In this document: positions 8,916 through 20,849 of the stretch, piece by piece
How the letters are laid out: every line of letters begins with the position of its first letter
Numbering within the stretch: position 1 is the first letter of the stretch
DNA from: Maratus speciosus
Taxonomy: Eukaryota > Arthropoda > Arachnida > Araneae > Salticidae
Length of the DNA stretch: 64,000 nucleotides
Assembly (NCBI GenBank): GCA_963932465.1
Contig: OZ010786.1
Span: 598,537,038 to 598,601,037, forward strand
Reading direction: 5' to 3'
Translations under genes and position numbers: made by a program
The notes under the pieces: model-generated
Told to the model about the DNA's origin: nothing
The model's input: only the letters and a program-made list of their open reading frames with translations
Databases searched by the model: none

Positions 8916-9786
8916 TCTATATTATAAAGCACAAAAATGACCATGAGTAAAGCTGAAATAATTTTTATAGCTTTTGCTGCAATTTTATTAACTTCTGAAC
9001 ATTGCAAAATTTCAATTTTTACATCTTCGAATAGGAAAAAAAATTCTTGCAAATGCAATTTGTTTGAAAACTCTGTATCAATTGACCGATTTGTTTCTGG
9101 CTAATAATCAATAATGAAATTAAATCTTCATCAATAAATGATAATAATAATAATAGTAATAATAATAATAATAAGAAGAAGAAGAAGAATGTAAATAAAA
9201 CACTAATTTAACACGCAAGTAATTGATTTACTAGCTTAAGCCACTGAAATTATTAGAATCAAAAAGGCTGGTGTACGTAGAGAAATATTTGGCTCTTTCT
9301 TCGGCAATGAACTTTTGGATGCGCCTAATGCAACTAATTCGACGCCTAATACGACTTTTGACAATTTTCAAAACTTTATTCGAATACATTATTGCTATTT
9401 TCCGTAGAGAAATGTTTTTTTTTTTTTCGAGTTGTTAGTGAACAATCTAAATATATATATATAGTATATATATTAAATGTAAAAAATATATTAGAGTTTT
9501 CATTTTAAAAATATGATTTTCAATTACTTTGTTTAATCATGGAAATCCATGTTGGATCCCCCTAACTTTTATAATTATATATAATATATTATTATATAAT
9601 GTATTATAAAATGTATATATAATGTATTATAATATTTTATTCAATTATCCATATTGATACATACGGATACATACACATATTTATGCATTCAAAACAAGCA
9701 AATAATTTTTATTGAAAGGAAAAAGCTGTTTTTTTTTTTTTTGGGGGGGGGGGGGGGTTCCTCTTTAAATTCGAAAATGCTAATGA
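8916..9786. other. AT-rich interval with microsatellites, no gene seen
   Basis: Contains an (AAT)n/(AAG)n run at 9136-9190, TA-rich tracts near 9450-9480 and 9575-9630, a T14 run directly followed by G15 (9729-9757), and otherwise non-repetitive AT-rich DNA. No TIR element or coding frame recognised. Confidence 0.6.
9136..9190. repeat. AAT/AAG microsatellite
   Basis: ATAATAATAATAATAGTAAT continues into ATAATAAGAAGAAGAAGAAG: two adjoining trinucleotide repeats differing by one base. Confidence 0.95.
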
Positions 9787-9788
9787 TA

Positions 9789-11340
9789 CACTGCTCAGAA
9801 CAATTAAATGGTTATTGTAAGTCTTGTATAAAATAAGGGTATATGCGAAAGTTTTTTTTTTTTTTTTTTTTTTGGCAGAAAATGGAAGAAGAGAATTACA
9901 AATGCAAATTTTTCTCATGTACAAACTTCGGAGTATGCAAATTTTGAATTTGACGTCAAAAACGACGCTTTAGCGGCAGCGAATGAAATTTAGCTTCCAA
10001 ATTATTGAAAAACAAAGCGGAAAACAATGATCGACATTCAGTAAGTGCTTTGTTTCGATATGTGCGATGCCTCAACGAAGTAATTTAACCGAATCAGAAG
10101 CTTGGAGGGTTGTTGGTCAATTACAGGGGGCCAAACACAAGTCGAAGTAGCAGAAGCCACTGGAGATTCATAAAGTGTGATTTTCAGGATCTGGAACTGT
10201 TTTTTGCAAACTGAAAATGCTGGCAGAAGACCAGGGCAAAGTCATAGACATGCAATACGCCCAATGACGAGCTATATTTAGCGCTAATGGCTCGGAGACA
10301 CCGAAATATGAATGCCACTCTTCTTCAACAACACCTTTGCTCGGTTACTGGCACCACAGTTTCGACTCAAATTGTCCGGAACCAGCTTCACGCTATGGGT
10401 CTATATGCTCGCTGACCAATAGTATGTATTACGTTAACATCAAGGCATAGTGGCGCCCGCAGGGAGGGGTCAACAGAGCATGTGAACTGAAGCAGAAATG
10501 AATGGCACAATATTCTTTTCTCGGATGAGTCCCATTTTTCTGTTCATCCTGATAATAGGCGTATTTTCATCTGGAGGAAACGTGGCACTAGAAAAAATCC
10601 TGTATTCGGGCAAGGAAGTTTCAGATTTGGCGGTTTCAGATTTCGGATTTGATGGTCTAGGCTGGCATCTCTATTGATGGGCGCACCGAACTCCACATCC
10701 TTCAAAATGGAGCTCGGTCAGCGATATAGGGATGAGATCCTTTGACCTATTGTATTCCCTTATGCTGCAGCAATTGGGGAGGACTTCATGTTAATGGACA
10801 ACAATTGCAGGCCACATCGTGCTCACTTGGTGGATGATTTCCTTTTCGAGGGAGGAATTATACGAATAGAATGGCCAGGGTGTTCTGTGGACATGAACCC
10901 TATAGAGCATGTTTGGGAAATTCTAGGCAGGATAGTTGCTGGCCGCCTACCACCCCCATAAATTCTCTAAGAATTGGAAACAGCTTTTCTGGAGGAGTGG
11001 GACAGTGGACCCCAGCTTCTCATTAATAGCCTCATTGACTCCGTGCCTCAAATATGTTAAACGTTGCTGGCCGTCCGGGAAAACCATGCCCGATACCAAA
11101 AACGATTTTCTTTGAAGCAAACATTTTTTTATTCGTTTTTTCTCATATACATAAATTGGGTTTTTTTCCCTTTTGTACCCAAATGCTCAATACGATGTAT
11201 TTTTTTCTGCCAAGCATGTGTATTTTCCTTCTCATATAGCCTACCACATCTGTCAGTCATGTATAAATCATCTAAACAATTCCCCAGCAGCAAGATGATC
11301 CACCCGCAACTTCAATATATTTTAATTGTTTTGAGCAGTG
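9789..11340 (+). mobile_element. Tc1-like element, complete ends, dead transposase
   Basis: Left TIR CACTGCTCAGAACAATTAAA with TA at 9787-9788; right TIR TTTAATTGTTTTGAGCAGTG with TA at 11341-11342. At 1552 bp it is the usual size for a Tc1-like element, with one transposase frame in the middle. The transposase is broken by several stops and shifts, so the copy cannot move unaided. A T22 run (9852-9873) lies just inside the left end. Confidence 0.93.
10067..11060 (+). pseudogene. Tc1-like DD34E transposase pseudogene
   Basis: Start ATG at 10067 (MPQRSNLTESEAWRVVGQL, a helix-turn-helix start). About 330 residues can be followed across frames: NMNATLLQQHL, then ILFSDESHFSVHPDNRR with the first catalytic Asp, MDNNCRPHRAH with the second (Asp-Asn-Asn), and DMNPIEHVWE with the final Glu, ending SVPQIC at 11057. 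Frameshifts and stops lie in the N-terminal third (near 10130, 10170 and 10270), after YAR near 10410 and around 10650. All three acidic catalytic residues survive. From memory, spider Tc1-like transposases are closely similar; I could not run a search. Confidence 0.92.
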
Positions 11341-11342
11341 TA

Positions 11343-11640
11343 TATATCCCCTGACAACGCAGCAATTATGTTTAACTTTACTAGTATAAGGTTTTAATTT
11401 TTATGAACGTTCTTAGTTTTGCATGATTTGTACCAGAAATTTAATCATATTAACTCCACATAATACCCAGTGTCATATGTAAAACAACCAATACTACAGT
11501 ACACGGTGTCAAATACGTGAATAGCAGAGACACATGGAAGAATTGTTGTACAAAAGAATCGATAGATAGCTGTCTTGCTGTGCTTAACAGAGAATTTGTT
11601 CAAAATTTTTAGTTGCCGGTGTGAAGTGCTTGTTTGCGTG
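11343..11640. other. Non-coding AT-rich spacer
   Basis: No terminal repeats, tandem repeats or convincing reading frame. It separates the Tc1-like element from the dispersed repeat that follows. Confidence 0.5.
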
Positions 11641-11659
11641 AATTCAAATTTCAATAAAA

Positions 11660-12000
11660 TTCACCTGAGCAGGTTTAAAAACGGGTCCAAGCGGTTTCAA
11701 AAGTAAAAGTGTCCTCATAAAAAAACCGCAACAAAAACTGAAAAAGTAAAAATTTTGAATTTTAAACATATACCTCATGTATCCTACGCAAAAAAATCAA
11801 TTAAAAATATTAAAACGTAAGCGAGAAAATCCTAAAGCACATTCCCACACTTTTAACCACAGAGTACGAGAGTCTTGCGTGACTAATGTAGGTTCATAAG
11901 TGACTATCCAGTAACCGCAAACAAAATCGAAAAAGTACAAATATACAGCGTTAACAAGGACACCTAATTTTAATTCCAAAAGTGACAAATAGCACCAAGG
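11660..12000 (+). repeat. Dispersed repeat family B, copy 1
   Basis: A block with ACGGGTCCAAGCGGTTTCAA, AGTGTCCTCATAAAAAAACC, CTCATGTATCCTACGCA, AAGCGAGAAAATCC, and AGAGTACGAGAGTCTTGCGT followed by GTGACTA. The same ordered motifs recur at about 12130-12300 and 22740-22990. No TIRs or coding frame seen; family unknown. Confidence 0.6.
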
Positions 12001-12129
12001 ATATTTAATTATTTTTTTCCTTTTATAATGTACGTGAAAATAAGCAAGTTTGTGCTTTCTAATAAATTCGTTTATGAATTCTGGTGTCAGTCCATTATGT
12101 CATCAGTTTAGAAATAGAATTACTCCGCG

Positions 12130-12300
12130 CTGGAAAGCATTAAACATCTACCTCATGTATATCCTACGCAGAAAAATCAATTGAAAGTTTTAAAATGCAA
12201 GCGAGAAATTTGTAAAGAACGTTCTCATCGGTTTAACATTAGAGTACGGTGTCTTCACGTGACTAGTGTATAAGTCCTTGAGTGACAATCCATTATTTGC
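12130..12300 (+). repeat. Dispersed repeat family B, copy 2 (partial)
   Basis: Shares CTCATGTATATCCTACGCAG, AAAAATCAATTGAAAG, GCAAGCGAGAAATTTGTAAA, and AGAGTACGGTGTCTTC followed by GTGACTAG with the copy about 470 bp upstream, in the same orientation. Perhaps a local duplication. Confidence 0.6.
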
Positions 12301-13835
12301 ACATGACTTCGAAATGTTTTTTGAACCTAGATTTAAGATATTTTAATGAGTCTGAGATAGGTACGAGAATAAATACTGTTGCTCATCTTACTAGGTGCCT
12401 ATGCAAGAGCCAAAATTACAAATTCTTTTTGACAAATACTATCATCTTCAGAATTAATTTTTCATCTGGCCAAGGGCAAGATATAATTCTAGAAAGTAAA
12501 GTTGCACATTTCGAAAAAGTAGAATTTAAAAGACCTGGGCTTGACTAATGCAGGGAAATGTATAACAGCTGCCCCCCCCCCCCATGGGAGTAATCAGAAT
12601 TTTCATTAACAGGTTCCAAAAATGGTTAAAATTGGCCAAAAGTAAAAAAAAATCATATATTTTCAAACATTTAGGAAGGGAGTGCGGTACTCCATTCCTT
12701 CTCTGCTTGCTGTAAGTCCTCGACCAATGGTAAAAAGAAAAAAAAACTATATCATTAGAAAACATCAAAATTTTATTATAACAGCTTAGTATTCTATAGT
12801 TTTTAAAAGAAATTCTTTACTGACATTTTCTTCGTAACGAAGCAAGTTAAAACCATTAATTATGACCATTTGGAGGCATTTTCTGTTAGGCATCTTGTAG
12901 ATAAGCAAAGGGGAAGTTTGCAAAAAAATACTCCTATCAACTAATTCACCATTTTTTCTTTTATTATCCTACTAGTACCAGAATGATGAAGAATCCCTGG
13001 CACCCTAGATGGCCTAAGTTGGGCCCTGGCAATGATCAATTATTTTCATGCGATACTGAATAGAGATGATACTACAGAATGTGCACATATGGAGCAGAAT
13101 AAAAAAAAATATCTTTTCGTCTAAAATTTTTGTTTATTTTTTTAATTACTTTTCACATAGTCTAGTATAAATAAAACCGCATTTTTTTTTTTTTTTTTTT
13201 TTGTAAAAAAACAAAAACAAATTGTTTATTATAATGTTAAATGTAGTTTCGTCATTTAAGTACTGAACAGTGCTGAACAGGGGAGCAGCATTAAGGGTCC
13301 TCCAATGCATCCAACTTCACATTAAATCTATGAATTAGTTGTTATTATTTGAGTCATTGGGTGATAGTACAGCTGCAGTTTTAAGACTACATATATCCTT
13401 CTATATATATACATATATAAAGTAACGCTTTGAAAATGGACCAATGAAAATCTGCGTAGATACTGCGAAACGCATCTGATTAGTCAGAGCTTTCTGACGT
13501 TATAAGGGGGGTTATAAAGGGTGAGGGGGCCCGGCTCTATCGCCAAACATGGCCAAATTTGTCGCCAACTTGGCGATATATATGGCGGTAAAATATTCAC
13601 ACATTCGTATACTACAGCAATAGATCATTTCGTGCATTTTATTTTACAGGGTGATCCCAAATATTATTATTTTTCTTTCATTTTTTATAGGCACTTCTTA
13701 TCAAATCGCCTTTGATAAATATGAAATCAAACATATTCTTCATATTTCTGAAGTTCCAGAAAAATCCGACAAGTATATCTTTAAATCTTCGACAAAATGT
13801 CTAAAATTGAAAGTGTCCGGTATTTAATGGCTATA
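12301..13835. other. Non-coding interval with homopolymer tracts
   Basis: Contains C12 at 12572-12583, a T-run around 13181-13202, short TA repeats near 13390-13420, and a small inverted motif at 13538-13565 (ATCGCCAA ... TTGGCGAT). Short open frames here show no recognisable protein features. Confidence 0.5.
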
Positions 13836-13839
13836 TAGT

Positions 13840-13851
13840 GTGTGTATATAT

Positions 13852-13900
<49 letters not shown>
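13840..13900. repeat. TA/TG dinucleotide microsatellite
   Basis: A TA-rich tract changes into an uninterrupted (TG)n tract running to 13900, followed by ACGTTATAAGG. Confidence 0.95.
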
Positions 13901-13903
<3 letters not shown>

Positions 13904-14104
13904 TTATAAGGGGCATAAAATGGCATAAAATGAATAATTAAAAATGAAAAATTAATATGGCATAAAATGAAAAAGTAGGAAAATATTTGCAGGTGTGGTG
14001 TGGTAAAATTCTATTTGATTCTATTTATTATATTTAAACAGTTATTTTTTCCTATTTGGAAATATAAAAATTTTCAAATTAAAAAAAATGGAGCCAAAAA
14101 AGAT

Positions 14105-14600
14105 TCCAATGGTATTAGTAAGGTTAATTTGTATTCTCTCCACTACCAAATTAAAAATAACACGTAGTAATCACATCTCCTTATGCAAATGGACATTTGA
14201 TAACATTTAATTAATTAAAGCGCGATTCGTCCTCTACACATCTCCTGTTCTAAGACAATCATAGGAAGAATCAATTACAGGAATTGCTCGGAAATCGTTT
14301 ACCGTATCTTGTGAACAACTTAATTAGCATAGAAACATTCAAATAAATGTCCCAGATTTCATCTAAAAGAGTGCTATTTATTGGAGCTGTTGTAACTGTA
14401 TTTATCTTGGCGTCACTTAAGGAAATTAAATCTTATAGGAAAACTAAAGGTTAATTTAGGTTTTAATTGTACTACAGATAAAATTACTTAAATCAGGAAA
14501 TATAGTTAGTTTCTAACTTAAGTCTTAACATTGTAGCAATTTAACCTTAATTTTGCAGAATATAGAGGAAGTATAGAAGATTTCGATTTAAGCAGAAGGT
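14105..14600 (+). repeat. Tandem unit family A, isolated copy 4
   Basis: Matches the 5' two thirds of the units at 0-6 kb: CACTACCAAATTAAAAATAA, ACATTTAATTAATTAAAGCG, GTTCTAAGACAATCATAGGA and ATTTATTGGAGCTGTTGTAA. It lacks both MITEs found in copies 1-3. ATTGTAGCAATTTAACC runs straight into TTAATTTTGCAGAATAT, giving a pre-insertion state of the TTAA site. Confidence 0.75.
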
Positions 14601-14671
14601 TAGCAATTTAAAAAATATATTAACTAAAAATTTAAAGTAAAAAGACAAAAAAAATAAATAAAAAGCATTCT

Positions 14672-16035
14672 TTGCGGTTGATTCAAAATAGCTCCCACAT
14701 TAGAAATTAAAACTGCTATATCTCATTCATTTTCTAAAATAAAGACGAAACAAAAATGCTCCAGTGTCCTTGTATCCAGATCAAACATTTAAGAATAAAA
14801 TATCTTTTTCAATTTCTAATTATTTTGTATCACTTTTTAAATTTAAAAAGATAACATTTTTTAAAAGACCACCATTTTGAAACAAGACGGCGGATGAGGC
14901 GGTCCAACGAACTCGGTCGATATATTGATATTTACTATGCACCTGCCTAGTCACATCAAAGTCGATTAGTAAATGCACATGTTATTGCGTGACAAAAATC
15001 AGATTGTGTCAAAATGCTCATTTTGAAAGAAGTTGGCGGATGAAGCTGGAACGAACTCGGTCTAGACCGTGATATGTCCTGTGCACATAATTAGTCACAT
15101 CCATATCGGTTAACAAATACGCGTGTTTCAAAATATCAGTCATACTAGAAATTAAAACTGCTATACCTCATCCATTTTCTAACATAAAAACAAATCAAAC
15201 AATAATCCGGAATCATTGTATCAATGTCAAACACTTAAGAAAAAACCTTTTAAAATTTCGAAATTTTTTGTACCTCATTTTAAATTTTTAATTTTTAAAT
15301 GGCCGCCATTTTGAAACAAGATGGCCAACAAACCTGGTGGAGACATTGATATGTCTATGCACATTCCTAGTCACATCCAAGTCGGTTAATAAATACGTGT
15401 GTTATCGCGTGCCAAAAATCTGATTGTTTCAAAATGTCAGCTACACTAGAAATTCAAAGTGCTATAACTCAGCCATTTTTTAAGATACAGACGAAACAAA
15501 AAAATGCTCCGGAATCTTTGTATTAAGGTGAAACACATCAGAAAAAATATTTTTTAATTTCTAATTTTTTTTACCTCATTTCAATTTTTTTTAATGGCCG
15601 CCATTTTGAAACAAAATGGCGGATGAAGCTGGCAAGCGAACTTGTTCGAGACATTGCTATGTACTATGCACATGCCTGGTCACATCGAAATCGGTTAATA
15701 AAAATGCATGTCATCGCGCGACAAATATCAGATTGTTTCAAAATGTCAGCCATGCTAGAAATTCAAAGTGCAATTCAAACTCACAAATTTTTAGGTTATA
15801 GGCGAAACAAAAAATGCTCCCTAATCTGTGTATCAAGCTCAAACAAATAAGAAAAAAATGTTTTTCAATTATTTTTTTGTACCTCATTTTAAATTTTATT
15901 TATTTTTTAATTTTTAAATGGCCGCTTTTTTTAAAAAACATGGCGGATGAAGCTGGCCAACGAACTCGGTCGAGACACTGGAATGTACTACGTACACACC
16001 AAGTTACATCCAAATCGGTTCATAAATACGAGAGT
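14672..16035 (+). repeat. Degenerate tandem array, ~285-325-bp units
   Basis: About four and a half units. Anchors GGCGGATGAAGCTGG or a variant occur near 14890, 15040, 15322, 15618 and 15941, so one unit is partial. Each unit has a CATTTTCTAA-type block, AAACAAAAATGCTCC, a poly-T stretch, then ATGGCCGCCATTTTGAAACA, ACGAACTCGGTCGAGACA, and CACATCCAAATCGGTTAATA. The junction CCGCCATTTTG AAA CAAAATGGCGG is a perfect 11-bp inverted repeat where best preserved (around 15600-15625). Frames reading MADEAG... are repeat-derived and not maintained between units. Confidence 0.85.
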
Positions 16036-17636
16036 TACAATATATATATAACATTTGAACGGAAGGTTGTTTCGGAGTCTGGGGGGTCATGGTCAGTGAA
16101 AATATACCAATATTTTCGGAATTGCTTTCCTCTGGAGGGCTGCAATAGGTGTTTTTTTTTTTTGTTTTTTTTTGTTTTTTTTTAATCTGTAATGAAAGGT
16201 TAACTAAAAAACGGGTATGAATAACTATAGAATATAACCACAAAGAAATATATTTCAAACTTCAGTAAACAGGTTAATATGTAGATTTTTATAGGATTAG
16301 TTCGGGCTTTCCTATCTGAAATATATAAACAAATAAAATAACACTGGCTAAGTGAGGATTAAGATTTGGTTTTGTTAATAAAATACCTTCCTTGGCATAT
16401 TTAACTTAAGATCAGTCTGCCTAAATGTGATGATCCCTAAATGCGATAATGTTCTTTTACTTGAAATCTTAATGTATGAATTATAAATAAATGCTGTATA
16501 ATGAGGCATTCGATCTTAATGGACAAAACCTGAAACATTTTTCTGCATTTAAAACTTTTTTTTTTAAGAAATTTTCAAACAAATGCACGTGGTTCATTTT
16601 ATAGCGCCCCCGTGTTTCGTAAATGCGACAAAAATTCCCGAAATTGGTTCACAGATTTTCTTTTTTAACTTTAAAGATCAAATAACCTAATGAACTTCAA
16701 AAACTATGTTGTCTGTTTCAGTTACATTACCAGTTAAACTTAAGAAAAGACGATCAATTTTCGGATTAGAGTTTAAAATAGAGATTGCTGTAAATGCGTA
16801 GAGACATTTAGAAGATTAACGAGGTAAGTTTATATGGTATTTTTCATATATTGTATTAAAATGATGCTTAAAGCAAATATGATACTTAATTAAGCTGTGT
16901 TGAGTCAGCTTAATCCTCCATTAATGTTTTTCTTTAACATGGCACTTAAATATGTATTTTAAGTTGATCAAAATAGAAAAATACGCTTATTTAAATATTT
17001 TAATTTTAAAAAAGGTATAAGAAACGCGGTATATATTCCAGTAACATAATATAGACACATGATTACGGAATTTGCAATAACTTTATATGATGGAAATTCT
17101 GGAAAATCTTGTGTAAATTGAAAACCCTTAAATAATTTTTATTTTAATGCGGTTAAGTAAGTTAATTTTACCAACATTATACCATTCGGTAGCTTAAATT
17201 CTGACTCTGATTAAAATAGGATGCAATTGAGTTATGCCCTGGTTTAGAAGTTCATAATTTTTGTCAGCACTTTTTTAAAATCTGATATCTTAATTCTGTT
17301 TTCACTCATTATAATCGACATTTTCTACTTTTAAATTAGAAAACGAAAAAAAAATTAAACTATGTTTATCTAAATGACTATTTGTTTCCATATCTGTATT
17401 TATAGGTACAGAAAATGTTAATTTTTTTTGAAAGTGCAAGAAAAATGAAGAGGGATTGGGGAAGGGGCAACAGAATGTCAGGCTTCTCTTTGGCTTAATA
17501 AGAATTATTAGAAATATTGTACGATTTTATCTATTTATAAAGCTGATATATTTATATGTGACATTTTATAATAAATAAAGTTATATATAATAAAGATTCC
17601 TGTTAACAATAATATAAATATCTTGCAAATATTCTT
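16036..17636. other. AT-rich interval, few landmarks
   Basis: Holds a T-rich low-complexity tract at 16151-16183 and scattered motifs CCTAAATGTGAT, CCCTAAATGCGATAATG (16430-16455) and CGTAAATGCGACAAAAATTC (16618-16637). These resemble motifs at 25015-25275 and may mark a decayed DNA transposon. No coding frame recognised. Confidence 0.4.
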
Positions 17637-17784
17637 TTAACCCGTGAACTCCACACTAAAGTGAATTTGCACAGACCGAAATGTCGGTGCTATTTAAAAC
17701 ATACTTTAATTAATTCGTATTTTTCATTAACAAAATAAGACTTTTGATACAATCCATTATCTTATTTCGATTTCTTATTAAAAT

Positions 17785-17835
17785 TCGTATATGGGGCCTT
17801 CTCACAATCTTTTGACTTTTGGGGGAAAAAATATC
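17785..17835 (+). repeat. Repeat family C, outer fragment
   Basis: CCTTCTCACAATCTTTTGAC matches the reverse complement of 23826-23860. With 18950-19360 it makes up one copy of a repeat whose other, inverted copy is uninterrupted at 23420-23870. Confidence 0.55.
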
Positions 17836-18949
17836 ACAAAATTTATCTTGCTAAAATAACATTTTAATATGAAAGACCAATTCCTTAATGATTTAAAATA
17901 ATGAAAAAATGGTCAGCAGCGAAAATTTTTTTATTTAACTGAGGTTTAAGTTAAACTTGCGAGTTTAATTTTTCCTTACCATTTTACCCTATAACTTTTT
18001 ATTTTCTTCTAAATTTTTACTTATAATGAATTTGCATAGTACCCACAGGACATTCAAATAAGAAATAATAACAATGTAGTACTTTTAATACAGAATTTTT
18101 GTATAACATATGTTATTATATTTTTAAGACAATATTGTCTTAAAGGGGTGTTAAAGAAGGGACGGTAAGGTAAAAAAAGGGGATGGGATTGGAAAAAAGG
18201 GACGAAATGGTAAAAAAAGGGTCGGTAAGGATGGAACAGTAAGGAAAATTACCACCTATTTTTAGGAAAATCATGTTAAGACTAAGTGATAGCCACAATG
18301 TTCATTGATTTTTAGAAACAGTTGTTAACATTGGATTAAGTTAATTTTTTTTTTTTAATTTACCTCGAAAAGTGCAGGAATAAACCTTGGGGACGGTGAG
18401 ACTACCAATAAAGCCACGGCGCTTGAAATTGATATTTAAATGATGATTTAAATTCTACAGTAAATTTCCTGCCAAAAAATTTCAGACATTATTTCTCTAG
18501 CATAGTTCTTCTGCATGAGAAAAAACTTGAAAAGAATTCTGTGGCTGCATCTGAAATGATTTTCTGTATAATTTTAGAAGAGGGATGGTAAGGAATCTAA
18601 AACCCAGGGACAGAGTTTAAAAAATAATACCAACCCTAAAAATGTGTGCAGGTTAATTTTTAGCTACATATTTATATAAAACAATAGTTCCAGTTTCACA
18701 AAAAAATTACATCTAATTATTTTTATTGAAACAATTTTATCCAGACAGCTCCAAACTTAAAAATCAGCTTCAGGGACACGGGACGGTATAGGAGTTTTCC
18801 CGGTGTTTGGACCCACAACATCGTCCAAAACTTATTTATCTCGTTAACATTGTTGTGCAATCAGGCAATGGGATGTTCCCCAGTATATGAAATAAAAAAA
18901 CACAAAAAAGCGTATTAAAATAAAAATTATTATTCGGGGACAGGAAATA
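17836..18949. mobile_element. Probable ~1.1-kb insertion in repeat family C
   Basis: Inverted copy 23420-23870 shows the sequences flanking this block joined directly (…GACTTTT then AGTCCAGGGG…). Inside are purine-rich GGGACGGTAAGG-like repeats (18155-18240), with AGGGATGGTAAGGAATC at 18583 and, near 17977, the complementary-looking TTCCTTACCATTTTACCCT. I could not find clean TIRs or a target duplication, so the element type is open. Confidence 0.4.
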
Positions 18950-19360
18950 GTCCAGGGGAAATGTACATTTTATCTTGCAAAAGGTCGGGTAAAAGATTTT
19001 TTTTTTTCTAAATTGTTTATAATGATGCCAACATGGAAAAACCAAGTTTTCTAACAAAAATTCTTAAGGCTAAATTTTCTGTGACCGAAAAACAACAAAA
19101 TTTTGGGACATTTTTTGATTTTTTGGAAATATCACGAAATTCGTTTCCGTAGAATATTATTTGTCAATTACGATATTAAAGAAAATAAAATTCTCTACAA
19201 CTTTCATACTAACAACTTTTTATACACTCAAAAGCAAGCGCAGTACGCTATTTAAAAAATGGGACATTTTTTTCAATTTTCTTAAAAACCGTGAGAAACA
19301 GTTTTGCCGCGATGATTCAAATGTTAACCGCAGATTTAATTATGTCGACTTCTAAAAATT
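18950..19360 (+). repeat. Repeat family C, copy 1 (main part)
   Basis: AGTCCAGGGGAAATGTACAT, GCAAAAGGTCGGGTAAAAGA, AAGTTTTCTAACAAAAATTC, GGCTAAATTTTCTGTG, CAATTACGATATTAAAGAAA and CAAGCGCAGTACGC all recur reverse-complemented at 23420-23830. The short frames in it (for example 19161-19355) are not conserved as protein between copies. Confidence 0.75.
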
Positions 19361-20500
19361 GGTATCAGTAAATTATCTATTATTTGAACACTCACGTCTT
19401 TATTTTCATCTCAATAGAAATTTTATATGCAATAAATTTATATAATTTTTAAAGTAGGGCAGAGTGTAGATGGATGAGACAATTTTCCTATTTAGACAGT
19501 CGCTTTAAGTGCATACAGTGTTAACTTCAGAGCATTGTTTAAGAGAATTTTTCAATCTATAGTAACTTATTGGCACGATAGTGTCAATTAAAAAAGATTT
19601 CTTGCTTAATTTTAATAAATTTTATAATTTTTATAATGCATACATATTTTTCCAGTTATCGATGGAATAGGTGGGTCATATTCAAAATCTGTCCATGTTT
19701 TGGAATAACAAAATCAAATTTTTAGAAATAATCAGAAAGTTTTAATTGTTTGTAAATAATTACCTTACCTCATAAACATTAATATACAAGCATCAGCAGT
19801 TACCAAATTACTAATTTAACATTTTAAAACTAATTTTTAAATTTTAATGCACTTCGTATAATGACATAAGTGAGCACGGTATTGACAAATTAAGCAAAAT
19901 ATTTTTATTTTTCCCCAGGCATAAATGGCAGCCATTATATCTTCTGGCCCACACAATGATTTCTATTTCTCATATAATGAAAGTAGATTAAGAAATAAAA
20001 GTTCATTTAATTATCAGTTAGAACTGGGTACGGTTATGACTTACAAAAGGATACTCACTAAAACATTCAAAGTCTTTGCTTGTTTTATTGAAACTATAAA
20101 ACTAATTACTCTTTTCACCTAAACCTGATAAAAAGTTGACTTTTAAGGAGTACTGATAAAAAGGCATGAGCTGTCCTCTAAAAAATCCGGTGGAACTTTT
20201 TGTCAGAAGCATGGCAATGCCTTTTTGGCAATTCTTTCTTGGGACACGGTTTAAAAAAATTATTAAGAATTATAGATAAGTTTAATTAATGAAAATAAAT
20301 ATTTTTTTAATTAGTAGCATCTTAATAAATAAAAATGTATAAAAAAAATTATAACCATCTGTTTTAAATAGAACTTTGTCAAATCTTTACCTAATAAATT
20401 GCTTGTTGGGACAACCTACGGTAATGATATTTTGACTGCAAAAGAATATATTTCTTATTTTTAAATTTTTTATAAATAATAATATGTCTGTAAATTATCC
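19361..20500. other. AT-rich spacer without recognised features
   Basis: About 1.1 kb of AT-rich DNA. One 65-codon frame starts at 19925 but has no recognisable motif. No TIRs or tandem repeats seen. Confidence 0.5.
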
Positions 20501-20849
20501 TTAAACTAGTTGGATGTGCCAATCCCAAAACTTTCTTCTATCTTATACATCTTAATAATTCAAAAACTAGTTACACATGTTAATACTTCAATATTATTAG
20601 TTCAATACTATACCAACTTTGATTTTCATCTTAAATTTCTGCTTCAGTCAATTAAATGAACTAAAAACGAGTTAATCTATATCATGATATTTGTTAAAAT
20701 TAATAGTTTTTCCTTATTCTGTTGTTATCAGATGTTTGCGAATAGCCGGCTTAGCAGGAAGCGAGTTCCCGCCTTTGCACGAGCCGCCGATGGACACTAG
20801 AACTACGAAAAATCAAGAAAAGTATACAAATCGCTATCACAGAGCCCCT

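Noticed and set aside
15616..16185. Frames beginning MADEAG in the 14.7-16 kb array as a small gene family
   Set aside because: Frames are not kept between units, run into poly-T tracts, and the similarity is at DNA level throughout.
17637..17680. Left end of another TTAA element (TTAACCCGTGAACTCC)
   Set aside because: No complementary right end within a plausible distance.
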